64,000 nt of DNA from JAEXOD01 sp964652025 (GTDB lineage Bacteria; Bacteroidota; Ignavibacteria; Ignavibacteriales; Melioribacteraceae). Position numbers and translations under genes: made by a program. The notes under the pieces are model-generated. The model did no database searches, was not told the origin of the DNA, and saw only the letters and a list, made by a program, of their open reading frames with translations. The stretch spans positions 124,001 through 188,000 of the forward strand of contig CAZYZX010000005.1 of the NCBI GenBank assembly GCA_964652025.1, written 5' to 3'. Positions 44,642 through 55,300 of the stretch are shown one piece after another; positions within the stretch are counted from its first letter, which is position 1, and each line of letters begins with the position of its first letter.

Positions 44642-44968
44642 ATGAAAAATGATAACGAAATGAAACCACAGCAAATAAATATCGAGTTAGGAGAAAAAGA
44701 GGCAGAAGGAATTTACTCTAATTTAGCAATTATTACCCACTCGGGGGCAGAGTTTGTTATAGATTTTACCCGAATAGTACCGGGAGTGCCAAAGGCAAAG
44801 GTGCATGCAAGAATTATTACAACGCCACAGCATGCAAAAATGTTAATGATGGCACTTAAAGATAATATTGAAAAGTATGAAGCGCGATTTGGTGAAATAA
44901 AAATAGATATGCCTCAAAATCCTTATCCTGGTTTTATGGGAAACCCCAACGATATAAAAGTAAATTAA
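44642..44968 (+). CDS. DUF3467 family protein
   Basis: 108 residues of a small conserved bacterial family without known function. Core features are INIELGEKEAEGIYSNLAII, the FVIDFTRIVPGVPKAKVHARIITTP block and AKMLMMALKDNIEKYEARFGEI (listed in outline, not as one run). It is soluble with no signal. The ATG at 44642 is chosen since AGGAGG lies 4 bases before it; the reading from 44615 adds nine residues inside the upstream terminator. It sits between two terminators, so it is probably a single-gene unit with an unidentified promoter or is fed by read-through. Confidence 0.9.
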   Translation: MKNDNEMKPQQINIELGEKEAEGIYSNLAIITHSGAEFVIDFTRIVPGVPKAKVHARIITTPQHAKMLMMALKDNIEKYEARFGEIKIDMPQNPYPGFMGNPNDIKVN

Positions 44969-44977
44969 TAAATCTAT

Positions 44978-45007
44978 AAAAGCCGCAAAAAAATAAGCGG
45001 CTTTTTA
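44978..45007 (+). terminator. Rho-independent terminator after the DUF3467 gene
   Basis: AAAAGCCGC, a ten-base A-rich loop, GCGGCTTTTT. Confidence 0.88.
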
Positions 45008-45048
45008 ATTAAAATAATTTCCTCTCAATAAATTTTATTAATCCTCTA

Positions 45049-45077
45049 TTGTTTTTTAATAAAATTTATTAAATTTA
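45049..45077 (+). promoter_or_regulatory. Candidate promoter for the propeller-cyclase gene
   Basis: TTG at 45049-45051, 18 bases, TAAATTTA at 45070-45077 (7 of 8 to TAnnTTTG). The leader is about 20 bases and includes AAGAGAAAAA before the TTG start. Confidence 0.4.
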
Positions 45078-45103
45078 CTTTTTAAAGTGAAAGAGAAAAA
45101 GAT

Positions 45104-48100
45104 TTGTTTAAAAGTTTTTTACTACAAATTATAATAACTTTATTTGTTGCTATAGAAATTAATTTAGCACAAATAGTATCATTTCGTCATTTAACGGTAG
45201 ATGATGGACTGCCGCAAAATTCGGTTGAAACAATACTACAAGATAAAAAAGGTTTTATATGGGTAGGAAGTGAAGCAGGTGTTAGCAAATACGATGGTGT
45301 AGATTTTAAAAATTTTACCAAAGAAAGTGGTTTATCGGATAATCACATACGCAAGATTTTTGAAGATAGCAAAGGTATAATATGGTTAGCAACAAACTAT
45401 GGTATATCTTTATACAAAAACAACAAAATAACAAAATATTTTAGCGATAATGATAAAGGAATAAGCAGAATATACGATATAACAGAAGATAAGCAAGGGA
45501 ATGTTTATTTTGTTAGCGGTGCAAATGGTTTAATAAAATATGACAGAAAAAATTTTTACTTTATTAGCAAAAAAGATGGATTAATTACAGATTCCCTTAA
45601 AAGCTGTCTAAGTGATAGCAAGGGGAATTTATGGATAGGTACGATGGGTAAAGGATTAATAAAAATATCCAATAATAAATATTTTAATTATACCAAAAAA
45701 GATGGAATATCGGGAGACTCTGTTTTATTTATATATGAAGATAGAAATAATACTTTATGGTTGGGTACAAATAATGGTGTTACATTATTAAAAGAGAATA
45801 ATTTTATAAATATAAATAAAAAATATGGTTTGCAAAATCAAAAAATTAATTATATAACAGAAGATTACAAAGGTACTATTTGGATATGTACATCAAATAA
45901 TGGCATTTTTGCAATAGAAGAAAATAATTACGAGCATTATACAAAAAAGAATGGGTTATCATCGGATAATATACTATGTGCTTGGGAAGATACAAGAGGT
46001 GATTTATGGTTTGGTACAAGAGATGGTGGAATTAGTAAATTACCTATAGAAAAATTTAAGATTTATAATAAACAAAGTGGTTTGCCACAAGAAAATGTGT
46101 TTTCTATATATAAGGATAACAACAACGATTTATGGTTTGGGCATAGCAGTTATGGAATAACAAAAGTAACAAAAGCAGGCATAAAAACACTAAATGTTAC
46201 CAATGGTGCAATACCAAGCAATGATGTGCCAAGAATTATGGGTGATAGAGATGGGAATATTTGGATTGCAACATTTAATGGTGTATTAAAAATTGGTGAA
46301 AATAAAAAAGAACATTTTACTACTAAAAACGGGTTAATTAGTGATATAGTAATTTCATTACTAGAAGACTCTAAGGATAAAATATGGTTTGGCTGCCAAG
46401 GAGGAGTAGCTTTTTATGATAGGAAATACAATAAGATTTTTAGCAGTGAGGAAATAAAAAATGCTTTTGGTGATGTATGGGTTAATTATATTTTTGAAGA
46501 TATAAGTGGAAATTTTTGGTTTGCTACAGATGCTGTAGGAGTTTTAAAGTATGATGGAAGAAAAATAATAAAATATAATACAGATAATGGGTTTCCTTCC
46601 AATATAGTAAATCATATTACACAAGATAGACAAAATAATATTTGGTTTGCTACAGAAGATGGATTAGTTAAGTTTGATGGTAAAAATTTAACATTATTTA
46701 CTACAAAAGATGGTTTGCCAAGTAACAATTGTTATTTTGTATTAGAAAAAGGAAATTTTATATACATAGGCACAAATCAAGGTTTTGTTAAATTTAATTA
46801 TCTTAATTTTGATAAATTAAAAAAGGATGCATTTAAGACTTATACCAGCAAAGATGGATTAGCAAGTAGTGAAATGAATTTTGGTGCTGTTTTTGTTGAT
46901 AAAGAGGATAATATTTATTTAGGAACTCAAAAGGGAGTAACATATTTTAACTTAAATGACCAACCATTTTTTAATCCTTCTCCAATCTATATAAATAATC
47001 TTAGAATAATAGAGGAAGAAAAAGTTGAAAATATAGAGCCAAAAGGAGAAAGGGAATTTTCTTATAAACAGAATAATTTACGTTTTGATTTTATAGCAGT
47101 TGGATTTACATCTAGGGATAAATTTTTATATAAACATCGTTTATTGGGTTTGGAAAGTAATTGGGTAGAAAGCAATGAACCTTATGCGCAATACCCATAT
47201 TTACCGCCAGGGAAATATACTTTTGAAGTAATTTGCCGCAATGCGGATGGAGTTTGGAATGAAAATGCAGCAAGGTTTACATTCGAAATTAATCCTCCTA
47301 TTTACTTAACATGGTGGGCTATAACTATTTTTATTATTTTAGGCACTACATCGTTATATGGGTTTTATTTAATGAAAACTGAGCAAGTTAAAAAGCGAAA
47401 TATTGTGCTTGCAAATATGGTAAAAGAAAGGACTAAAGATTTAGAGTTAGAGAAAGATAAATCTGATGAATTATTGCTAAATATTTTGCCCGTTACACTT
47501 GTAGAAGAATTAAAAACACATGGCGCTGTAATGCCAAGAGAGTATAAAAATGCAACAATTTTATTTACAGATTTTAAATCTTTTACGTTTACAGCATCTA
47601 TATTACCACCAGAAAAGTTAGTTGACGAGTTAAATGATATATTTTTAGGTTTTGATAAGATATCAGATTTTTACGGATTAGAGAAGCTAAAGACTATTGG
47701 GGATAGTTATATGGTTGCGGGTGGTTTACCAAATGAAAGTGACGACCATGCAATAAGAGTAGTAATAGCAGCATTAAAGATGCAAGAATTTATTGAAGAG
47801 AGGAATAAAAAAGAAGCGATAAAGTGGGAAATGCGAGCAGGAATACACAGCGGACAAGTGGTTGCGGGTGTGGTTGGAACTAAAAAATTTACTTACGATA
47901 TTTGGGGTGATACTGTAAATATTGCAAGCAGAATGGAAAGCAGTGGGGAACCGGGGAAAGTTAATATTTCTGCTTTTACATATATGCTAGTAAAAGATTA
48001 CTTTATTTGTGAATATCGTGGAAAAGTTGATGCTAAGGGGAAAGGTAAGATGGATATGTATTTTGTTACTGGGTTTAAGGATAATGTAAAAATTTTATAT

Positions 48101-48124
48101 GATGTTGAGCAAAAATTTTGTTAG
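45104..48124 (+). CDS. Two-component-regulator-propeller receptor with C-terminal adenylate cyclase
   Basis: 1006 residues starting at TTG. Order: signal peptide (~1-23, ends NLAQ); about 14 propeller repeats (~24-640, each with a core such as IWVGS, LWIGT, LWFGT) making two seven-bladed propellers in the periplasm; a Y_Y_Y domain (~655-735); one membrane helix (~742-765); a short coiled coil; and a class III nucleotide cyclase (~800-985). Metal aspartates D823 (FTDF) and D867 (IGDSY); the adenine-selecting pair K863 (KLKTIGD) and D932 (YDIWG); and transition-state N939/R943 are all present, so ATP should be the substrate. It therefore senses an outside ligand and makes cAMP. In most propeller sensors of this type the output is a histidine kinase. 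Confidence 0.9.
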   Translation: MFKSFLLQIIITLFVAIEINLAQIVSFRHLTVDDGLPQNSVETILQDKKGFIWVGSEAGVSKYDGVDFKNFTKESGLSDNHIRKIFEDSKGIIWLATNYGISLYKNNKITKYFSDNDKGISRIYDITEDKQGNVYFVSGANGLIKYDRKNFYFISKKDGLITDSLKSCLSDSKGNLWIGTMGKGLIKISNNKYFNYTKKDGISGDSVLFIYEDRNNTLWLGTNNGVTLLKENNFININKKYGLQNQKINYITEDYKGTIWICTSNNGIFAIEENNYEHYTKKNGLSSDNILCAWEDTRGDLWFGTRDGGISKLPIEKFKIYNKQSGLPQENVFSIYKDNNNDLWFGHSSYGITKVTKAGIKTLNVTNGAIPSNDVPRIMGDRDGNIWIATFNGVLKIGENKKEHFTTKNGLISDIVISLLEDSKDKIWFGCQGGVAFYDRKYNKIFSSEEIKNAFGDVWVNYIFEDISGNFWFATDAVGVLKYDGRKIIKYNTDNGFPSNIVNHITQDRQNNIWFATEDGLVKFDGKNLTLFTTKDGLPSNNCYFVLEKGNFIYIGTNQGFVKFNYLNFDKLKKDAFKTYTSKDGLASSEMNFGAVFVDKEDNIYLGTQKGVTYFNLNDQPFFNPSPIYINNLRIIEEEKVENIEPKGEREFSYKQNNLRFDFIAVGFTSRDKFLYKHRLLGLESNWVESNEPYAQYPYLPPGKYTFEVICRNADGVWNENAARFTFEINPPIYLTWWAITIFIILGTTSLYGFYLMKTEQVKKRNIVLANMVKERTKDLELEKDKSDELLLNILPVTLVEELKTHGAVMPREYKNATILFTDFKSFTFTASILPPEKLVDELNDIFLGFDKISDFYGLEKLKTIGDSYMVAGGLPNESDDHAIRVVIAALKMQEFIEERNKKEAIKWEMRAGIHSGQVVAGVVGTKKFTYDIWGDTVNIASRMESSGEPGKVNISAFTYMLVKDYFICEYRGKVDAKGKGKMDMYFVTGFKDNVKILYDVEQKFC

Positions 48125-48190
48125 TGCAATTAAATAGTGATACAAATCATTTGTTAATGTGATTTATAATACAAAGATAATTTATATCTA

Positions 48191-48220
48191 TTGACATTTA
48201 ATTTTAATTGATTAGATTTG
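48191..48220 (+). promoter_or_regulatory. Bacteroidetes-type promoter for the 48253 gene
   Basis: TTGACA at 48191, 19 bases after the TTG, and a full TAGATTTG box at 48213-48220. Transcription would start near 48226, giving a leader of about 27 bases that contains the GGGAG site. Confidence 0.65.
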
Positions 48221-48252
48221 CAAGTGAGTTTAATTAACTAAGGGAGTATAAC

Positions 48253-49176
48253 ATGAAAACACTATTTACATTGCTGACAATAATGATAATGACCGTTTCT
48301 GTTTTTGCCACAGAGTATACGGTTTCGTACCAGATAAATGTTACAGACCCTTGCACGGGTAACATTTACACTTTGCAAAGTCAATCCGGTTCATTTATGA
48401 CAGGGACCAGTTTTACAGTAGGTGCTACTACTTTACCAGCCAATTTGGCTAATTGGCAAAACTTATATGATGCTTTAGTTGGCAGCGAGTTTGGTATTGA
48501 AAGCGGCGCATTAAATGAAAACATTACAATAGGAATTAACTTGTTAGATTTTAATTGTGCAGTGCAAAATCAATACTTGAACCCAGACTTATTTATGTTT
48601 TTAGGAATTTCTGTAATTACTGAAAGTGGTCAGGTTACACCTATAAACGAGTTTTTCCATTTTAATCCGGGGAAACGAGCTTATATTAAAATACCCCGTA
48701 GCAATGCGTTAAATGCACTTTTTGCTACATTAAATTTAAGTTATAACAACATTGCATTTGGTTATTATGTAGCTGGTTTATACACATCTGCTGGATTATC
48801 ATTTGAGGTTACTGCAACACACGTGAATTTATATTTAACTCACTTTTCAAAATTTGGTGGTGGACGTGGCTCGATAGTTAGTGTTGAAGAAGAATTAATT
48901 TCAGGAGTTCCTACAGGATTTGATTTATCACAAAACTATCCAAATCCATTTAACCCTACTACAAAAATAAAATATTCTATTACAGAAAATGGTATAGTTT
49001 CTTTACGTGTTTATAATATAAATGGTGAAGAAGTAACAAATTTAGTGGATACTTATAAAACCCCAGGTGTTTATGAAGTTACATTTAATGCAGCAAGCTT
49101 GCCAAGTGGTGTATATTTTTATAGGTTAACACAAAATAATAAAACTATAACCAAAAAAATGTCCTTAATTAAATAA
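48253..49176 (+). CDS. Secreted protein with T9SS type A sorting domain
   Basis: 307 residues: signal peptide (TLFTLLTIMIMTVSVFA), a beta-rich middle with no recognised domain (~20-215), and a T9SS type A sorting domain at 223-307 (NYPNPFNPTTKIKYS, RVYNINGEEVTNL, PSGVYFYRL, ending MSLIK). It should be exported across the outer membrane. Two cysteines lie close to the mature N-terminus (around DPCTGN and LDFNCAVQ). A good promoter precedes it and a terminator follows, so it is a single-gene unit. Function unknown. Confidence 0.82.
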   Translation: MKTLFTLLTIMIMTVSVFATEYTVSYQINVTDPCTGNIYTLQSQSGSFMTGTSFTVGATTLPANLANWQNLYDALVGSEFGIESGALNENITIGINLLDFNCAVQNQYLNPDLFMFLGISVITESGQVTPINEFFHFNPGKRAYIKIPRSNALNALFATLNLSYNNIAFGYYVAGLYTSAGLSFEVTATHVNLYLTHFSKFGGGRGSIVSVEEELISGVPTGFDLSQNYPNPFNPTTKIKYSITENGIVSLRVYNINGEEVTNLVDTYKTPGVYEVTFNAASLPSGVYFYRLTQNNKTITKKMSLIK

Positions 49177-49210
49177 TTTTATTGCTTTTAAATTCAAAAA
49201 TAATTAATAT

Positions 49211-49239
49211 AAGACCGTATATTATATACGGTCTTTTTT
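49211..49239 (+). terminator. Rho-independent terminator after the 48253 gene
   Basis: AAGACCGTATA and TATACGGTCTT form an 11-bp stem with a 3-base loop, followed by T residues. Confidence 0.9.
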
Positions 49240-49266
49240 ATATTATCAATAAATATAGAGGTGGAT

Positions 49267-50907
49267 ATGCAAAAAATAAATACCAAAATTATTTTGTTTT
49301 TTATTCTCTCTCTGGCATTTATTACGGGTTGTTTTGATTCTCCAAAAGAACCGGTAATGCCAAAGTGGGATAGCGAGTTAAATATTCCTCTTGTTAATAA
49401 GCAGTTAGCATTAACCGAAATAATTGACACTCGTAACAATCCAAATATCGGAATTAATCCTGCTGAAGATAGCTTGTATTTTATTTATGTAAGCGATTTG
49501 GAAACAAAAGCAAGGGTAACAGATAGTATTAAGTTAAATGTTAATAATAACCCAGATACTCTTAACTTAAGTGGCACAGCAAGCAATGGACAGGTAAAAA
49601 GTTCCATTATTTACAATCCAGATAAATCATATCATTTACAAAAGGCAGACTTTAAATCCGGATCATTTTTAATTACACTTTCAAATGCGTCTAACATTCC
49701 AATTAATTACGAGTTAATTTTACCAGGATTTAAGAAAAAAACAGATGGAAGTGCGCTTAAGGTTTCAGGTTCTGTTAATTCAAGTAGTAATAAAAATATC
49801 GAGATACAATTAAAAGACTACAATTATGAAGAATTGCAAATAGTAGCAGGACTAAATGACCTTACCGAACCATATACATTCCAAGCAGGACCAGGATTTT
49901 ACTTTGTAGGAATTGCGAGCGCAAGTGGAGCTTTTGACATAAAATTTGTTTCACAAATTAAATCGGGTACAATTGCAATTAATAGCATGGAAGGACAAAT
50001 AAAACGAACAAAACTTCCATTTACTATTCAACAATTTAGTACTGGTTTTGGTAAAGAAATTACAAACTTTAAAGATGCTATTGACTTTGAAAATATTACT
50101 GTAAATGTAAGAGAAACAATTTATGGTAAGATGCAAAATATAAGAATTGTAATAGATTCTTTATTATTAACAGGATATGACCAAAGACCAAACGGTACAC
50201 TTTTTGACCCATTAGCAATGACATTTGGTGGTAAAAGTTATTTAAGAGATTCATTTGCGGTTGGACAGACTTATACAAAAGTATTTGATAAAACGAATTC
50301 TAATATTTCACCATTTTTATTACATTTGCCAAGAGTTATAAAAATGGGAAGCAGCTTTACAATAGCGCCCATACCGGGTACAAATCAAATAATAGCAGAT
50401 TCAGACTCGTTTAAGATAATTACAAATATTAACGCTCCGTTATATTTAAGAAGTAAGGACGCTATGTATAAAGATACAGTATTAATTGAAATTAGTGATA
50501 ATAATAGGAAAGAGATAAGAAAATCTAATAATGCAAGTTTAACATTAGAAATTGAAAATTACATTCCGTTAGGAATGACGGGAATAGCAAGATTTGTTGA
50601 TGCAAATTATAGACCTTTGTTTAATGTCCACACAGAAACAGGTGCAACTAGTGTAGACGTTCCACCGGCTGGAGTTAATGCAAATGGTTTTGCAAATAGT
50701 CCAGGCGTTTCTAAAATAAAGCTTGCTTTAACAACCCAAGAAATAGATTTATTTAGTCAAGCAAAGTATGTTATTGCAGAAGTGCATATACGCTCTACTA
50801 ATTCTACCTCTACTACTTTTGGGCCGTACGTAAAAGTAAGAGCTAAAGATTTTATTAAGTACAAGTTGTACGGATCAGTTAACTATACGGTTAATTCAGA
50901 TAAGTAA
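49267..50907 (+). CDS. Exported lipoprotein, function unknown
   Basis: 546 residues. The leader IILFFILSLAFITGC fits a lipobox (ITGC), so the mature protein is lipid-anchored at the new N-terminal cysteine. The rest is beta-rich with several repeating strand-turn modules and no catalytic motif. ATG 49267 is preferred to GTG 49261 because GAGG (49258-49261) lies 5 bases before it. The gene ends 13 bases before a DUF5723-like outer-membrane protein gene, which carries its own GGAGG site; the two look like a functional pair. No promoter was found in the 27 bases between the upstream terminator and this start, so one may overlap that terminator. Confidence 0.75.
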   Translation: MQKINTKIILFFILSLAFITGCFDSPKEPVMPKWDSELNIPLVNKQLALTEIIDTRNNPNIGINPAEDSLYFIYVSDLETKARVTDSIKLNVNNNPDTLNLSGTASNGQVKSSIIYNPDKSYHLQKADFKSGSFLITLSNASNIPINYELILPGFKKKTDGSALKVSGSVNSSSNKNIEIQLKDYNYEELQIVAGLNDLTEPYTFQAGPGFYFVGIASASGAFDIKFVSQIKSGTIAINSMEGQIKRTKLPFTIQQFSTGFGKEITNFKDAIDFENITVNVRETIYGKMQNIRIVIDSLLLTGYDQRPNGTLFDPLAMTFGGKSYLRDSFAVGQTYTKVFDKTNSNISPFLLHLPRVIKMGSSFTIAPIPGTNQIIADSDSFKIITNINAPLYLRSKDAMYKDTVLIEISDNNRKEIRKSNNASLTLEIENYIPLGMTGIARFVDANYRPLFNVHTETGATSVDVPPAGVNANGFANSPGVSKIKLALTTQEIDLFSQAKYVIAEVHIRSTNSTSTTFGPYVKVRAKDFIKYKLYGSVNYTVNSDK

Positions 50908-50920
50908 GGAGGAGAATAAT

Positions 50921-52357
50921 ATGAAAAAAATAAATATAATATTAGCATTATTTTTTATAAGTTCATTTATATATGGACAAGGTGGTTCTTTTGGAATATT
51001 AGACCCTGTATCTGCTGGTATGGGGAACACTTACACAGTACACTCCAGGGGTATTTATGCAATTGGGCATAACCCAGCTAATTTAGCTTTTAATGATAGG
51101 AATAAGACTGTTGAGGTAAATACAGTATTTCCAATACCAAGTATTACTTTTCTTGGTGGCACAGATTTTATATCAATTAATGAATATAATTACTTTTTTG
51201 GCGGTGTAGAAGAGGATGGGAAAACGGTTGGTAGATATTTAACACCAGATGATAAAACAAGACTTAAAAATTTGTTTGCAAATGGTGGAACAATTTTATC
51301 AGATTTTTCACTTGATTATTTAAGCGCGGTAGTTTACTTAAATCCTAAAATTGGTACAGTTGCATTTAAGATGAGTGATAATTTTGGGTTATTTGTTCAT
51401 TTACCGGCGCAATTATCCAATTTTGCTTTAGAGGGGAACCCATTAGGTAGCATGTATAATTTTGGTGATGCAAGCATAGACGGACAATATTTAAGGACAT
51501 ACTCTTTTAGTTATGCAAGGGAAATTCCAGAAATTCCACAAAAGATATTTAAGAAAGTATCAGCCGGTATAACACTTAATTTTATATCTGGTTATGCTAT
51601 GATAAAATCTGATAGAATAAGAACAACATTCGAAACGTTGGAAAACGGTACATTAGTAGCAAAAGGAGATAATTTAGTTTATTCTGCATTTTCACCTGAT
51701 CTTGGTGTTAAATATGATTTTGATTCTTTAGATGCCAAAAGTAACATGGGTGCATTTCCAGAACCAGCAGGTAGTGGATTTGGACTTGATTTAGGTTTTG
51801 CAGCTCAATTAGATGATTTATGGTCATTTGGTTTATCTATTACAGGAATAGGTAGCATGACTTGGGATAAAAATGTAGCAGAATATTCATCTGATGTAGC
51901 TATGGTAATAGATGATTTAACAGACCAAGCTGTAAGAGATAGTTTAGCTGATTTATTAACTGGAAAAGGTAAAAGAGTTGGAAGTTATGATACAGATTTA
52001 CCAACTGCATTGCATTTAGGAGTTACGTATCAATTAGATAAAGCGCCATTTATTAAATCGTTCCCTGGTACTTTATTAATTGCATTAGATTATAATCAAG
52101 GTTTAAATAATGTAGCTAGAAATAGTAAAATTGCACGTTGGTCTTTAGGTTTTGAGTGGAGACCATTTAGAATATGGCCAATACGTACTGGTTTTTCATT
52201 CGGAGGTAAAGACAAAAATCCATCTTGGTCATTTGGTACAGGTTTAGATTTTAATTTATTTGAATTTAGTTTTGCTGCATATAATTTTGGTAGCTTAATG
52301 AAAGCCAACGATGCAACAAAAGTTTCTATTGCTTTAGGAACACGTTGGAGATTTTAA
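50921..52357 (+). CDS. DUF5723-like outer-membrane beta-barrel protein
   Basis: 478 residues with a signal peptide (IILALFFISSFIYG). Mature start GGSFGILDPVSAGMGNTYTVHSRGIYAIGHNPANLAF in outline is the PorQ/DUF5723-like opening (GMGNTYTV, NPANLAF), followed by many amphipathic beta strands and a barrel-type C-terminus (SIALGTRWRF, ending in F). Strong AAGGAGG precedes the ATG. Together with the lipoprotein just upstream it forms a likely outer-membrane pair. Cargo or substrate unknown. Confidence 0.75.
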   Translation: MKKINIILALFFISSFIYGQGGSFGILDPVSAGMGNTYTVHSRGIYAIGHNPANLAFNDRNKTVEVNTVFPIPSITFLGGTDFISINEYNYFFGGVEEDGKTVGRYLTPDDKTRLKNLFANGGTILSDFSLDYLSAVVYLNPKIGTVAFKMSDNFGLFVHLPAQLSNFALEGNPLGSMYNFGDASIDGQYLRTYSFSYAREIPEIPQKIFKKVSAGITLNFISGYAMIKSDRIRTTFETLENGTLVAKGDNLVYSAFSPDLGVKYDFDSLDAKSNMGAFPEPAGSGFGLDLGFAAQLDDLWSFGLSITGIGSMTWDKNVAEYSSDVAMVIDDLTDQAVRDSLADLLTGKGKRVGSYDTDLPTALHLGVTYQLDKAPFIKSFPGTLLIALDYNQGLNNVARNSKIARWSLGFEWRPFRIWPIRTGFSFGGKDKNPSWSFGTGLDFNLFEFSFAAYNFGSLMKANDATKVSIALGTRWRF

Positions 52358-52369
52358 TTTGTAGAACTT

Positions 52370-52398
52370 AAAAGGCTCCTAAAAGGAGCCTTTTTTTT
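52370..52398. terminator. Bidirectional terminator between the barrel gene and the 2-oxoglutarate dehydrogenase gene
   Basis: AAAGGCTCC, loop, GGAGCCTTTT with T run on the plus side and A run on the minus side. It overlaps the last two bases of the minus-strand stop codon of the 52397-56008 gene. Confidence 0.9.
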
Positions 52399-55300
52399 AT
52401 TGGTTAAATGCTTTTTTAATCAATTCTTCTTGAGTAAATAAAAAGTGTTTAGAGCTTCCACTTGCAGGGCTAGGGCTTTCTTTACGTCCAACATAACTAA
52501 TATTTTGATTATTATTTAATAGCTTTAAGAAACGCGGGAATAAGAAATTCCACGCACCCATGTTTTCTGGTTCTTCCTGTACCCATATAAAATTAGAAAC
52601 ATTGGAATATTTATTAAAGATTTCTTGTAATTCGATTTGTGGAAATGGATAATATTGTTCTAATCTAACAATTGCAGTATTGGTAATGTTATTAGTTTCT
52701 TTATACTTTAATAAGTCGTAATAAACTTTACCGCTTGTAATTAAAACTCTATTAATATCATTAACATTATTAACAGAATTATCATCAAGAATAGGATGAA
52801 AAGTTCCTTCAGTAAAATCTTTAGTAACGCTTCTAGCAGCTGGTAACCTTAATAAACTTTTTGGAGTAAATACTACTAAAGGTTTTTCCTCTTTTTTAAT
52901 CATTTGCTTTCTTAGAAGATGAAAGTACTGTGCAGGAGTAGTAGGGTTAGCAACAGTCATGTTGTTTTCTGCACACAAAATTAAAAATCTTTCAATTCTT
53001 GCGCTGCTATGTTCTGGTCCTTGTCCTTCTTGTCCGTGTGGTAATAGCAAAACTAAGTTTGTTGGTAAATCCCATTTAGTTTTACTACTAGTTATAAAGT
53101 TATCGATAATAACTTGAGCACCATTAGCAAAGTCACCAAACTGAGCTTCCCACAAAACTAAAGTAAGTGGATCTGCAATGCTATAACCATATTCAAAACC
53201 TAATACAGCATTTTCTGAAAGGAGGCTATCTAAAGCTTCAATTGAGTTACCCGACTGAGTTAAATATTTATGTGGTAAAATTTCTTCACCGGTATTATAA
53301 TCTGTCAAAATTAAGTGCCTTTGGGAAAAAGTACCGCGAGCGCTATCTTGACCACTTAAGCGAACAGAAAAGCCGTCTTTAAGTAATGATCCAAAAGCTA
53401 GTGATTCTGCAAATGCCCAATCAATAAAACTTCTACCAGTTAAAAATTCTTTCATTTTATCCAAGTGCTTTTTTAATTTTGGATTAATGGTAAAGTTTTC
53501 TGGTAAGTTAGTTATTACTTTAACAATATCTGATAAAACAGAAAAAGGGACAGCAGTTTTATCTGGATAATTAAAAGAATTAATAAAATCTTGGCTAATA
53601 GCAAGAGGTCTATCTACAGAAAAGCCATTAGTAATATCTTTTGTATGGTTTAAAGATTCCTCTAATCTGTTAAGAATTTGATTATCAATTAGTTTTGTAT
53701 CTTCTACAGAAATAACCTTTTCAGAAATTAATTTATCAGAATATATCTTTTTAACAGAAGGGTGAGCTTTAATAGTTTTATACATAATAGGTTGTGTAAA
53801 TACTGGGTCATCACCTTCGTTATGTCCATGTCTTCTATATCCAATAATATCAACAACTACATCTTTAAGAAACATTTGCCTATATTCGAAAGCGAGTTTA
53901 ATAGTAAATAAGGCAGCTTCTGGGTCATCTCCGTTAACGTGAAAAATAGGAGCTTGAATCATTTTAGCTACATCGGTAGCATAAATTGAGGAGCGCCCTT
54001 CTTCAGGTGTTGTGGTAAAACCGATTTGGTTATTAATAATAATATGAATTGTTCCGCCAGTTGCATAACCTTTTAATTGGGATAAATTAAGAGTTTCTGC
54101 AACAATACCTTGACCTGCAAAAGCTGCATCACCATGAATAAGCAAAGGTAAATACTTACCACTGTTTAAGTCTCCACTTCGTCTAAGTTTAGCTCTTGTA
54201 ATACCTTCTACAACTGGGTTAACAAATTCTAAATGGCTTGGGTTAGCTGCAAGTGAAACATTTATAACTTTATCGTTAGCGGTGGTGTAAGTGCCAAAAG
54301 CACCAAGGTGATATTTAACATCGCCTGTTCCTTGTGGACTTTCGGGGTCTAAGTTATCCTCAAATTCGTTAAAGATTTTTTCTAGTGGTTTGCCAATTAT
54401 ATTTGCAAGTACGTTAAGTCTTCCGCGGTGTGCCATTCCAATTATAACTTCTTTAACTTCGTTATCAGCTGCATTAGTTAAAAGATAATCTATTACTGGA
54501 ATAACAGTTTCGGTTCCTTCTAAAGAAAACCTTTTGTGTCCAATAAATTTGGTATGCAAAAAGTGTTCAAAAAGTTCAGCTTCAGAAAGTTTTATAAGTA
54601 ATCTTATTTTTTCATCTACTAAAAGTTTAGGTTTGCTTTGTGTTGGTTCAATCTTATTTTGTATCCAAGCTTTTTCAGTTGGATTTTGGATATGCATGTA
54701 TTCAAAGCCAATTTTTTCGCAGTATGTTTGATGAAGAAGTTCTAATGTGTGTCTTAAAGTGTCTGTTTCAGAACCAAAGATATTATCTGTTAAAAAGTAT
54801 CGGTCATAATCCCAAATTGTAAAACCATAAAACTCTGGATCTAATTCATCTGTATAACGAGGTGTAAATTTAAGAGGATTTAAATCTGCTATTAAATGTC
54901 CTCGCACTCTAAAAGCATTTATTAATTGAAAAAACCTAACTTGTTTTTCTATACGTTCTTTATCTCTAACATTTTTGTAAGCTTCACTTAAACTATCAAT
55001 CCCCCAGCTAACTGGTTTGCGCGGAATATCTAAATCCTTAAAAATTTCTTCATAAAAGTTATCTTTACCCATAAGCAGATTATCAAGTTCTCGTAAAAAT
55101 TCCCCACTTTCTGCGCCTTGAATAATTCTATGGTCATAAGTATTTGTAACAGTTAAAACTTTGCCAATACCAAATGCTGCAAGTTGAGAGTAATCCATCG
55201 CTTTAAATTCAGATGGGTAATCGATTGCACCTAGCGCTAAAATACACCCTTGCCCCGTCATCAAACGAGGGGATGAAGATACTGTACCCAATCCGCCCGG

